In this document: piece after piece, positions 7,178-14,000 of the stretch
How positions within the stretch are numbered: position 1 is the stretch's first letter
How the letters are laid out: each line of letters begins with the position of its first letter
Origin: DATFAS01 sp035254305
GTDB taxonomy: Bacteria > Bacillota > Bacilli > Aneurinibacillales > RAOX-1
NCBI GenBank assembly: GCA_035254305.1
Contig: DATFAS010000200.1
Span: forward strand, 1-15,879
Length of the DNA stretch: 15,879 nt
Reading direction: 5' to 3'
Notes under the pieces: generated by a model
Seen by the model: only the letters and a program-made list of their open reading frames with translations
What the model was told of the DNA's origin: nothing
The model's database searches: none
Program-made: the position numbers and the translations under genes

Positions 7178-7201
7178 AGTATACATTAAGTAGTATGTAC
7201 T
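7178..7201 (-). promoter_or_regulatory. Operator-like inverted repeat and -10 ahead of the dehydrogenase
   Basis: TACAT (7182-7186) and ATGTA (7195-7199) form an inverted repeat with an 8-base spacer, flanked outside by AGTA (7178-7181) and TACT (7198-7201). On the minus strand the left edge reads TATACT (7183-7178), a good -10 box 20 bases before the start codon. No convincing -35 is present, which fits an activated or repressor-controlled promoter. The regulator is unknown. Confidence 0.3.
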
Positions 7202-7315
7202 ATTTTGATTTTAATCGGAAGGGATCATGGATGTCATTATCGAATGAATGATGAACAAATAAGGTGAATGGGATGTAACTTTTTTGTGAATTGTCTATAT
7301 TAAGCAATTGAGAAG

Positions 7316-7344
7316 TTGTCTATGATTTCAAGGAAGGGTATACT
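7316..7344 (+). promoter_or_regulatory. Sigma-A promoter of the YisP-like gene
   Basis: TTGTCT (7316-7321) and TATACT (7339-7344) are 17 bases apart and lie 32 bases before the start codon. TTGTCTAT also occurs at 7291-7298, exactly 25 bases upstream, as a direct repeat. Confidence 0.65.
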
Positions 7345-7376
7345 TATGGAAATGAGGAGGAGGGTTTTAAGTCACT

Positions 7377-8198
7377 ATGAGTGTTAATAGAGAATTACAG
7401 AAAAAACAAGCAATGGATATGTTACTCACAACCAGTCGTACCTTCTTCATTCCTATTAGTCGCCTTCCAGAGGGTTTACAAGAGGCTGTTTCTTCTGGGT
7501 ATCTCTGTATGAGAGCTATTGACGAGATCGAGGATCACCCCGAGCTTCCTTGTGAGGATAAGGCTCATCTCTTGCGATCCGTAAGTAAGATCCTCCTAAA
7601 TAACCTAAATCATTCGGAATTTACAGCGGTATTCCACCCATATAAATCCCTCCTACCAGAGGTCACCTTGTGTATGGAAGATTGGTTATCTTTTTGTCCA
7701 ACCTCAGTACTACCCCAAATTAAAAAATCAACAGCGATAATGGCGGAAGGAATGGCTGACTGGGCAGAGAAAGCTTGGCATATTCAAACAGAAGAGGATT
7801 TGGATAACTACACCTATTATGTTGCCGGTTTAGTTGGAACTATGCTCTCTAAGATATGGGTTTGGTATGATGGAACTCAGACAGATCATGATCTTGCTGT
7901 AGCATTTGGTCGTGGCCTTCAGGCGGTTAATATCATTCGTAATCGAACAGAAGATGTTACGCGAGGCGCACATTTTTACCCTGAGGGATGGGGAGAACAA
8001 GAAATGTTTGCCTATGCCAGGAGAAACCTAGCTTTAGCGGATTTATATACAGGAGCTATTGCACCTGGACCGATCTTAGATTTCTGCAAGATTCCCTTAA
8101 TTCTTGCCCATGCTACGCTTCAGGTTATGGCAGCTGGTGAATCGAAGCTAAGCCGTGCAGCTGTTACTGAATTAGTAGGTCAGGTCACCCGCAAGTAA
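7377..8198 (+). CDS. yisP: Squalene/phytoene-synthase-family protein (YisP-like)
   Basis: The all-helical isoprenoid-synthase fold is recognisable across 273 residues, close to the length of B. subtilis YisP. The first acidic motif is DEIED (49-53), in YLCMRAIDEIEDHPE. The second is NIIRNRTED (185-193), followed by VTRGAHFYPEGW. Phytoene and squalene synthases have NxxRDxxED; here position 189 is Asn instead of Asp. B. subtilis YisP is reported to hydrolyse farnesyl diphosphate to farnesol rather than condense two prenyl chains, and this protein may do the same. No carotenoid desaturase or squalene cyclase gene is nearby. An in-frame TAA at 7368 forces the ATG 7377 start, although the ribosome site (GAGGAGGAGGG, ending 7364) is rather far away. 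It is monocistronic with its own promoter. Confidence 0.85.
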   Translation: MSVNRELQKKQAMDMLLTTSRTFFIPISRLPEGLQEAVSSGYLCMRAIDEIEDHPELPCEDKAHLLRSVSKILLNNLNHSEFTAVFHPYKSLLPEVTLCMEDWLSFCPTSVLPQIKKSTAIMAEGMADWAEKAWHIQTEEDLDNYTYYVAGLVGTMLSKIWVWYDGTQTDHDLAVAFGRGLQAVNIIRNRTEDVTRGAHFYPEGWGEQEMFAYARRNLALADLYTGAIAPGPILDFCKIPLILAHATLQVMAAGESKLSRAAVTELVGQVTRK

Positions 8199-8217
8199 TT
8201 GGGTAAAATAATGGTAC

Positions 8218-8278
8218 ATACAAAAATAGGTCACATGCTAGGGGTTAATCCTAGATGTGACCATAGGTTGTTTTGTAT
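8218..8278. terminator. Bidirectional terminator hairpin between the YisP-like gene and the small gene
   Basis: The core stem pairs GGTCACAT-G-CTAGG (8229-8242) with CCTAG-ATGTGACC (8250-8262), with one bulged base. An outer pairing of ATACAAAA (8218-8225) with TTTTGTAT (8271-8278) frames it. Reading the minus strand, the stem is followed by TATTTTTG, a good U-tract for the small gene. On the plus strand the tract is interrupted (GGTTGTTTTG). Confidence 0.65.
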
Positions 8279-8311
8279 ACATTTTAATTATTATGCTAAC
8301 AATAAGAATCC

Positions 8312-8333
8312 AACACTTTCTTAGGAAAGTGTT
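8312..8333 (-). other. Hairpin spanning the small gene's stop codon
   Basis: AACACTTTC (8312-8320) and GAAAGTGTT (8325-8333) pair perfectly over 9 bases around TTAG, so the stop codon of the minus-strand small gene lies in the loop. No U-tract follows, so it may affect mRNA stability or help termination rather than terminate by itself. Confidence 0.5.
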
Positions 8334-8500
8334 TCAGCATTTTGGATGGCGTGTTCCCAGCTTGGAAAGTAGAAGAGGGCATTCTTCATAAGTTGGGGGT
8401 ACGCTTGTTTAACCTTTTTCTTACTCAATAATTCTCCGGTTTCGTTTAACCTCCTGATTTGGCCAAGAACTTGGTCTACACTCATATCTACTTCCACCAA
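8321..8500 (-). CDS. Small hypothetical protein, 59 residues
   Basis: I do not recognise a named gene. The minus strand encodes 59 residues from TTG 8500 to TAA 8321. AAGGAG lies 7 bases before the TTG, an ideal spacing, and a TATAAT box (8523-8518) lies a little further upstream, without a clear -35. GTG 8497 is an alternative start. The protein is soluble and charged, with no membrane segment or cysteine. It begins with an acidic stretch containing VDQVLGQIRRLNE, has a basic SKKKVKQAYPQL segment in the middle, and ends with ALFYFPSWEHAIQNAE. The F-x-SWExAIxxA ending resembles the short helical repeat associated with homing endonucleases and DNA-binding proteins (HNH-repeat type). That similarity is from memory and uncertain. 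It fills a stretch of 502 bases that would otherwise be empty and is convergent with the YisP-like gene. Confidence 0.65.
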   Translation of the reverse strand: MVEVDMSVDQVLGQIRRLNETGELLSKKKVKQAYPQLMKNALFYFPSWEHAIQNAETLS

Positions 8501-8618
8501 AACATCACTCCTTCTAAATTATAGTGAGTTACATCTTCTATTATTTCCATGAAAGCTAATTATTTAACAAAAAATTTCAAAAAATGTTGTTATCAAGGGA
8601 TGCTTAAAAAGCTGGGTA

Positions 8619-8648
8619 TTGACGTTTGTTGGAAAAGGTAGTAAACGT
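8619..8648 (+). promoter_or_regulatory. Possible promoter with inverted repeat ahead of the metallophosphoesterase
   Basis: TTGACG (8619-8624) is a good -35 box, but the matching -10 position reads only TAAACG (8642-8647). ACGTTT (8622-8627) and AAACGT (8643-8648) are perfect inverted repeats that overlap both boxes. The rest of 8524-8700 is AT-rich, and I see nothing else in it. Confidence 0.3.
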
Positions 8649-8700
8649 AAGTTAATATACAAGAATGAATAGAATCGGATATCGTAAAGAAGGTGCTAAG

Positions 8701-9726
8701 ATGACGCGGAGGTACTTTATTAAATGGCTGCTTCTAGCTGCTGCTGTAATGGGAGGGATTTATCTATCATTTACTACATGGTGGCAACGAAAGCTGGGAG
8801 AGATTGTAATAAAACCAAAACCTAAAATTGAACCGACAGCTGAGAATGCACCGGGGGGGCCTGCTCTTTCGTTCTTCCTTCTCAGTGATCTTCATGTAAC
8901 GGCTGATGAGCCACATCCTTCAAGACATCTACAGAGGGCGCTAGAAGATGTAATGACGATACCCACAGACACAATTATCCTTGGTGGTGACCTGACGGAC
9001 TTCGGTAGAAAAAGAGATTATGATGAATTAAAAGGTATTCTCGATAAATTTGATCTTCCTCCGCTGTATGCGAATATGGGAAACCATGACTACTATGATA
9101 TTTGGATTGATGAAAAAGGCTCCTTCAATGAGAAGGCTATGCCGAATGGGAAGACAGATGCACAGTCGAGAGAAAGATTCCAACAATTCATGGGGGTAGA
9201 TAAGCCTTACCATGATGCATGGATAAAGGGATATCACTTTATTATGGTTTCTCAAGAATGCTATGTCCAAGAAAAGCCTGAAGTGGGTGAAGGGGCTTGG
9301 TATTCTGATGAACAGTTGGAATGGCTCAAGGGGTTGCTCAGCCAGCATAAGGATAATCAGCCTGTCTTTATTATGATTCATCAGCCACTTCCTCCGGCTG
9401 GGCAGGATGGAAGGCCCCATCAGCTGATCCGAGCTAAAGCATTTCGTGAAATCCTTAAGCCTTATCCGAATATATTTGTTTTTTCAGGCCATCAACACCG
9501 TGATTTTCGCTTTCCACAGGATCATTATGTGAAGGAAACATTCCATTGGTTTGCCAATTCTTCAGTAGGAAGGGTGCTAAACCGCCAATTTAAACAGGAA
9601 TATCCGGATTCAGCCCAAGGCTTGTATGTACAGGTTTGGGGGAATCGGGCGGTGCTCAGAGGAAGAGAGTTTAGTAACCGTACATGGGTAGACCAAGCAG
9701 AATGGACGGTAGAATTAATGGTATAG
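8701..9726 (+). CDS. Exported metallophosphoesterase with twin-arginine N-terminus
   Basis: A calcineurin-like phosphoesterase of 341 residues carries all the metal-binding motifs: SDLH (D63, H65), GGDLTD (D97), GNHD (N128, H129), IHQP (H227) and GHQH (H264, H266). The N-terminus MTRRYFIKWLLLAAAV has a twin-arginine motif (TRRYFIK) before a hydrophobic stretch to about residue 24. No Ala-x-Ala cleavage site is seen, so it may stay membrane-anchored and act outside the cell. B. subtilis YkuE is a comparable Tat-dependent phosphoesterase. The substrate is unknown. ATG 8701 is preferred because AGAAGGTG lies 5 bases upstream; ATG 8665 in the same frame would add 12 residues and put the RR pair farther from the end. 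Confidence 0.88.
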   Translation: MTRRYFIKWLLLAAAVMGGIYLSFTTWWQRKLGEIVIKPKPKIEPTAENAPGGPALSFFLLSDLHVTADEPHPSRHLQRALEDVMTIPTDTIILGGDLTDFGRKRDYDELKGILDKFDLPPLYANMGNHDYYDIWIDEKGSFNEKAMPNGKTDAQSRERFQQFMGVDKPYHDAWIKGYHFIMVSQECYVQEKPEVGEGAWYSDEQLEWLKGLLSQHKDNQPVFIMIHQPLPPAGQDGRPHQLIRAKAFREILKPYPNIFVFSGHQHRDFRFPQDHYVKETFHWFANSSVGRVLNRQFKQEYPDSAQGLYVQVWGNRAVLRGREFSNRTWVDQAEWTVELMV

Positions 9727-9735
9727 CTGAAAGAA

Positions 9736-9783
9736 AAAAGGCTGTCCTCCTAAGTATGATTCATACTAGGAGAACAGTCTTTT
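9736..9783. terminator. Strong bidirectional terminator
   Basis: The arms 9736-9759 and 9761-9783 pair over about 23 positions (AAAAGGCTGTCCTCC... with ...GGAGAACAGTCTTTT), with one bulged A and two wobble-type differences. A-rich sequence on the left and T-rich on the right supply U-tracts for both strands. It serves the convergent phosphoesterase and FAD-oxidoreductase genes. Confidence 0.93.
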
Positions 9784-9786
9784 ATT

Positions 9787-11700
9787 TTAAACAGGTCGTG
9801 AGGATGTGGATTTCAAATCAAGCCAGACAAGTCGAAGATAATCGATCCATCGACTACTGTAATGAAGAAGCTTAGTCAGCCAACTCGTATTCGTCACCTT
9901 TGTAGGTTCATCAGTGGTGGAAGAGGCTACTGAAGCTGTCGTGTTATTCGAATTCTTCAACGAAACCTTATGATCGTTCTTTTCATATTTATTTAAGATA
10001 TCTGCAATGAGTGGAAATCCTTCACTACGTAACACAGGGTCTTGTTTTAGCGAAACATCCTTATCTGGAAACAGCTCATGCAGAATTTGCTTTGCCCGTT
10101 CAGCGGTCAACGGCGTTTTGGAGGAGGCAGTCGATCGCATAATATCAAATTTAGCTCTGAGTGGTTCATATGCCTTAAGATCTAAGTGACTAATTCCACT
10201 GCCTAGAATATTTAGTAACTCCAATTCATTCATCGGCTCATCCATATGCAAGTTGTTATCATATCCCCCACATAATAATCCAAGGGAAAGCAGTTCTTTT
10301 ATCGCTGGATAATAGGGCTTACCCTCATAAGGGAAAGAAAGAGTATATGGATAGAGAAGGGCTCCTTGATTTAAAAGAGCCTTCTGCAGATTCTCAATCA
10401 GCAAGTGATTTTTAGACATTTCTCGGAACGTAACTCCTTGATCAATGGAAATCATCGCTGCTGCACCTGCGGCTTCTCCAGCATTCATTCCTGCTGGTAA
10501 TACTCGTGTGCTACCGGCAGCAAGAGAAGAATATCCACTAGCTCTACTTGCAATAAGTAGGTTTTCGATTTGTTTCGGTACTAATGAACGGAATGGAATG
10601 CTGTATTGCTTCGGTGCGGTGATGACATAACCGTAATCGTGAACAGATGTAGCTTGTACATCCACAGGATATCCCGCAAGGGCGATTCGGTCCCAGTGGT
10701 CCTTGTTCTCCCATACATCGCTGATGGGTAATTGATATTCTGCATAGAAATGTCGGGTTTCTCGGACATATAATTCAGGTGGATAGCTGGCAATTTGGGC
10801 TTGTTCAAAGCCTGGAAATTCTTTTTTTAGGTACTCTAGAAAATGAACCGTTTCCCGTTTACCTTTCTCAATGGCGGCACGCTTCGATTCTTCATTCAAG
10901 CCATCCACACCAAATATTTGCAGGGCGTTAATATAGAGTGAGCCATCCTTTTGCCTAGCGATATTCAGCCCTCTTACTCTTGTATCACTTTCCACCGGTT
11001 TATAGAGTTGGTGAATACGGCCAAATCCCCAAGCATGACTGGGGTCTACTTGTGCAGTGCCAAATTTCCCATCTTTAGCTACCTTCGCTACAGAATCCCA
11101 ATTCACACCCTTTAAATGCATCATAAGAGTAACAGCCATCTTCCGGTCCTTTAACCCAATATCTTCCCCTCCGGTGAAGAAAGGGGCACCAGCCATAGTG
11201 GCAAATTCCCCATCCTGGGTACTGTCGATAAACCGCTTAGCAGTATAAGTCTGCTGCTTACCATGCTGGTCAGAAACAACGACACCCGTAATGGTTTCTT
11301 GATCTTTGATGACTTTGGTAACAGTGGTATTAAGAAGGAGAGTGATGTTTTTCTCCTTTGAGACCATTTGTAGAAAGGTGTCCTTTGCCTGCTCAACATC
11401 GAAGACAACGTCACCACCAACTTTTTGATGCCACTCTTTAAAGATTCCAGCATTTGTTGGTAACCCATTCTTCTCTTGGGCTAAATCCAAAAAGTTAAGC
11501 ATTCCATAAGTCATGAGCCCCCCTAAACCGTCCCTTTTCTCGATTAAGAGTGTTTTGGCTCCATTACGTGCAGCAGAGATTGCTGCTGCTACACCTTCCG
11601 GCTCTCCACCTACAACAATGACGTCATAGGGACGGTCATCGGCAAGCATGGAAATCGGGAGGGAGAAAAAAAGCAAAAGAAAAACGATGAATATTCGCAT
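9787..11700 (-). CDS. Exported FAD-dependent oxidoreductase (FAD_oxidored family)
   Basis: The protein is 637 residues with a signal peptide (1-20, MRIFIVFLLLFFSLPISMLA, then DDRPYD). A dinucleotide-binding fold follows: VIVVGGEPEGVAAAISAA (28-45), acidic E54 at the end of strand 2 (LLIEKR), and GLGGLMTYGML (58-68). The C-terminal FAD motif is at about 385-415 (SGYSSLAAGSTRVLPAGMNAGEAAG). The third Gly of the usual GxGxxG is Glu, and related family members also vary there. Residues about 456-500 look like a degenerate S-layer-homology repeat. The tail (about 575-610) is rich in Ser, Thr and Asn. The substrate is unknown; related proteins are often misnamed xanthan lyase. ATG 11700 is chosen because it begins the signal peptide, although its ribosome site (GTGGGGG) is close; the frame is open to TTG 11793. 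Confidence 0.87.
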   Translation of the reverse strand: MRIFIVFLLLFFSLPISMLADDRPYDVIVVGGEPEGVAAAISAARNGAKTLLIEKRDGLGGLMTYGMLNFLDLAQEKNGLPTNAGIFKEWHQKVGGDVVFDVEQAKDTFLQMVSKEKNITLLLNTTVTKVIKDQETITGVVVSDQHGKQQTYTAKRFIDSTQDGEFATMAGAPFFTGGEDIGLKDRKMAVTLMMHLKGVNWDSVAKVAKDGKFGTAQVDPSHAWGFGRIHQLYKPVESDTRVRGLNIARQKDGSLYINALQIFGVDGLNEESKRAAIEKGKRETVHFLEYLKKEFPGFEQAQIASYPPELYVRETRHFYAEYQLPISDVWENKDHWDRIALAGYPVDVQATSVHDYGYVITAPKQYSIPFRSLVPKQIENLLIASRASGYSSLAAGSTRVLPAGMNAGEAAGAAAMISIDQGVTFREMSKNHLLIENLQKALLNQGALLYPYTLSFPYEGKPYYPAIKELLSLGLLCGGYDNNLHMDEPMNELELLNILGSGISHLDLKAYEPLRAKFDIMRSTASSKTPLTAERAKQILHELFPDKDVSLKQDPVLRSEGFPLIADILNKYEKNDHKVSLKNSNNTTASVASSTTDEPTKVTNTSWLTKLLHYSSRWIDYLRLVWLDLKSTSSRPV

Positions 11701-11729
11701 AAACCCCCACAAAGAAATAAGATTTGTTC

Positions 11730-11765
11730 TATACTTAAGTATAAAAAAAAGGAATAAAACATCAA
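11730..11765 (-). promoter_or_regulatory. Sigma-A promoter with overlapping palindrome, FAD-oxidoreductase gene
   Basis: On the minus strand, TTGATG (11765-11760) and TATACT (11743-11738) are 16 bases apart. The -10 is the left half of a perfect 14-base palindrome, TATACTTAAGTATA (11730-11743). That position is typical of a repressor operator. The start codon is 30 bases further down. Confidence 0.6.
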
Positions 11766-11844
11766 CACCTTTTAATGGAGTACAAATTTCCAATCCTGCA
11801 AGGGTACAAAACCTAAAGCAAATATGGACAAGGAGGATTTAAAG

Positions 11845-12303
11845 ATGTCACTCATTCATCAATTTCGTGAAGGCTATGATTTATTATGTCATGCAATCGA
11901 AGGGCTAACGTCTATAGAGATGAAGCAGGTAATCGAAGAGGGAAAATGGACCATATATGAGAATGTGATTCATGTGGTTGATGCTGATCTTGCTTATACA
12001 GAAAGAATAAAACGAGTTATTGCTGAAGATGAACCTGTGTTTCTTCCATTTGACCAGGATCTATGGACGAAACGGTTAAATTATCACGAATGTAACATAG
12101 AAGATTATTTAACATTATTCCGATTATCTAGAGAAACTATTTCCTCTTTGTTGGAGGGAATGGCTCCAGAGCTATGGACAAGAAGTGGTAAAAAGGGGGA
12201 AGAAGTGATTACCCTAAAGCAGCTCGTTGAGGCATTGATTGGTCATGTAGAAAACCACGTTCGAACGATTGAACGCCTTCGCAATAGAATGAATCTACAC
12301 TAG
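11845..12303 (+). CDS. DinB-family protein
   Basis: This is a 152-residue four-helix-bundle protein of the DinB/YfiT type. Three histidines are placed as in the metal site of the family: H43 (NVIHVVDAD), H134 and H138 (LIGHVENHVRTI). Members include thiol transferases and many DNA-damage-inducible proteins without known activity, and the sequence does not decide between them. ATG 11845 is chosen because AAGGAGG (11830-11836) lies 8 bases upstream; ATG 11824 would sit before that ribosome site. It is divergent from the FAD-oxidoreductase gene, and I see no clear promoter for it in the 144 bases between the two start codons. Confidence 0.85.
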   Translation: MSLIHQFREGYDLLCHAIEGLTSIEMKQVIEEGKWTIYENVIHVVDADLAYTERIKRVIAEDEPVFLPFDQDLWTKRLNYHECNIEDYLTLFRLSRETISSLLEGMAPELWTRSGKKGEEVITLKQLVEALIGHVENHVRTIERLRNRMNLH

Positions 12304-12339
12304 TAAATAAAAGGTTTGAACCCTATATTGTAATTCACG

Positions 12340-12370
12340 AAAGGATGACTCGACATGAGCATCCTTTTTT
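12340..12370 (+). terminator. Rho-independent terminator after the DinB-family gene
   Basis: AAAGGATG-A-CTC (12340-12351) pairs with GAG-CATCCTTT (12357-12367) with one bulged A and continues into T residues. Confidence 0.85.
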
Positions 12371-12516
12371 CTCTATTCTGTCTTTCAAATAAGGAAAGAA
12401 ATTGGGATAGTTCTTAACCATATAAAAATAACAAAAAATAAGGATTCATAAAAAATAGTGTTATAGTGAATTGTACTGTATATATAGACAAATGTATTCA
12501 AGGGGTGTACAAAAAA

Positions 12517-13851
12517 ATGAATGAACAGCCAAAAGGTCAGTTGCGTAAGGAAATTGGGTTTGCGGTTGCTATGTCCCTCGTGATCGGAACTGTGATTGGC
12601 TCAGGAATCTTCATGAAGCCTGGTAAGGTGATTGCCTCCGCAGGAGGATCCACGATGGCTTTATGGGCTTGGGTACTCGGCGGAATTATAACGCTTGCAG
12701 GGGGACTAACCATCGCTGAGGTGGGTACGCAAATTCCCAAAACAGGTGGTCTCTACGTTTATTTAGAGGAAGTCTATGGCAAGCTGTGGGGATACCTATG
12801 TGGGTGGGTTCAAACCATTATTTATGGGCCTGCTATCATTGGAGCACTTGGTCTTTATTTTGGTTCCTTGTTAGCCCATCTATTTGGTTTGGAGGATTGG
12901 AAGAAGGCAATAGGTATTATAGCTGTTGTGTTTCTAGCAACGATTAATAGTCTAGGGACAAAATATGGTGGTATTCTTCAGACAATATCCACGGTTGGAA
13001 AGCTAGTGCCTATCACTCTGATAGCGGTGTTTGGGATCATCAATGGAAACGGACAAATCCTTAACATGAATAGTGGGGTAGAAGGCCCTATCAGCATGGG
13101 AGCAGCTATATTAGCGACGCTTTGGGCTTATGATGGCTGGATGCTTGTCGGATTTGTAGCCGGTGAGATGAAAAATCCAGGAAAAGTACTACCGAGAGCG
13201 ATTATTGGTGGTATTTCCATTGTAATTGTAGCGTATTTAGCCGTAAACGTAGCTATGCTGCATGTCCTTCCGGCAGACAACATTGTTCAGTTAGGTGAGA
13301 ATGCTGCTGGTACAGCCGCTACATCATTATTTGGGGATATCGGTGGTAAACTCATTAGTGTAGGGATCTTAGTCTCTATTTTCGGTTGTCTAAACGGAAA
13401 AATATTAGCATTTCCACGAGTTCCTTTTGCTATGGCTGAACGTGGACAGCTGCCAGCGGCAGGCCTACTTTCAAGAGTCCACAAGAAATTAGGAACCCCC
13501 GTTCATTCAACCATTTTACAAGTTATCCTTGCTGTAATTATGATGGTTGCAAGTAATCCAGATCGTCTTTCGGATATGGCGATCTTTGCTGTTTATCTTT
13601 TTTACGTTCAAGCTTTCTATGCAGTATTTATCCTGCGAAAAAGGAAGATGGATGCTGGGTCCTATCGAGTTCCATTTTACCCAATCGTACCGATTGTTGC
13701 TATTGTAGGCTCAGGATATATTATTGTGAGTACAATCATAGATAATCCAACCGATACCTTCTTTGCCATTGGGATGGCTCTCATTGGATTGCCAATCTAT
13801 TGGTTCTTAAATCGGAACCAAACGAATCATACCTCTCAAGAGATGAAGTAA
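12517..13851 (+). CDS. steT: APC-family amino-acid exchanger, SteT-like (LAT type)
   Basis: This integral membrane transporter has 444 residues and about 12 hydrophobic helices. It resembles B. subtilis SteT, a serine/threonine exchanger of the LAT group. The unwound TM1 substrate motif is GTVIGSGIF (24-32). TM6 carries TLWAYDGW (201-208), followed by EMKNP (217-221), both typical of this group. PKTGGLYVYLEEVYG (74-88) is another family segment. Exchange of serine, threonine or other neutral amino acids is inferred from the family. The start is ATG 12517, after AAGGGGTG; the frame is open to GTG 12466, which would add 17 residues. It is monocistronic. The 146 bases between the preceding terminator and the start are AT-rich, without a T-box or clear promoter. 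Confidence 0.88.
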   Translation: MNEQPKGQLRKEIGFAVAMSLVIGTVIGSGIFMKPGKVIASAGGSTMALWAWVLGGIITLAGGLTIAEVGTQIPKTGGLYVYLEEVYGKLWGYLCGWVQTIIYGPAIIGALGLYFGSLLAHLFGLEDWKKAIGIIAVVFLATINSLGTKYGGILQTISTVGKLVPITLIAVFGIINGNGQILNMNSGVEGPISMGAAILATLWAYDGWMLVGFVAGEMKNPGKVLPRAIIGGISIVIVAYLAVNVAMLHVLPADNIVQLGENAAGTAATSLFGDIGGKLISVGILVSIFGCLNGKILAFPRVPFAMAERGQLPAAGLLSRVHKKLGTPVHSTILQVILAVIMMVASNPDRLSDMAIFAVYLFYVQAFYAVFILRKRKMDAGSYRVPFYPIVPIVAIVGSGYIIVSTIIDNPTDTFFAIGMALIGLPIYWFLNRNQTNHTSQEMK

Positions 13852-13880
13852 TCTGCACAAAGATAAAATATGTTGGAGGG

Positions 13881-13910
13881 CCTCTAACCATGATGGTTAG
13901 AGGTCTATTT
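13881..13910 (+). terminator. Hairpin terminator after the exchanger gene
   Basis: CCTCTAACC (13881-13889) pairs perfectly with GGTTAGAGG (13895-13903) around ATGAT. It is followed by TCTATTT, a weak U-tract. Confidence 0.7.
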
Positions 13911-14000
13911 ATATGGTTCTGTTCAAATTTTCTTATTGAGGTGATTGGAAGGGATTGGTACACTTGAAATATCAATAAATTTAGAAAGTGGGAATAAGGT

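Noticed and set aside
12371..12516. Searched for a T-box or other amino-acid-sensing leader before the SteT-like gene.
   Set aside because: No specifier stem, T-box sequence or attenuator hairpin was found; the stretch is only AT-rich.
13904..14000. Searched for FapR or FadR operators ahead of the crotonase gene.
   Set aside because: No sequence close to either consensus was found, and the promoter itself is unclear.
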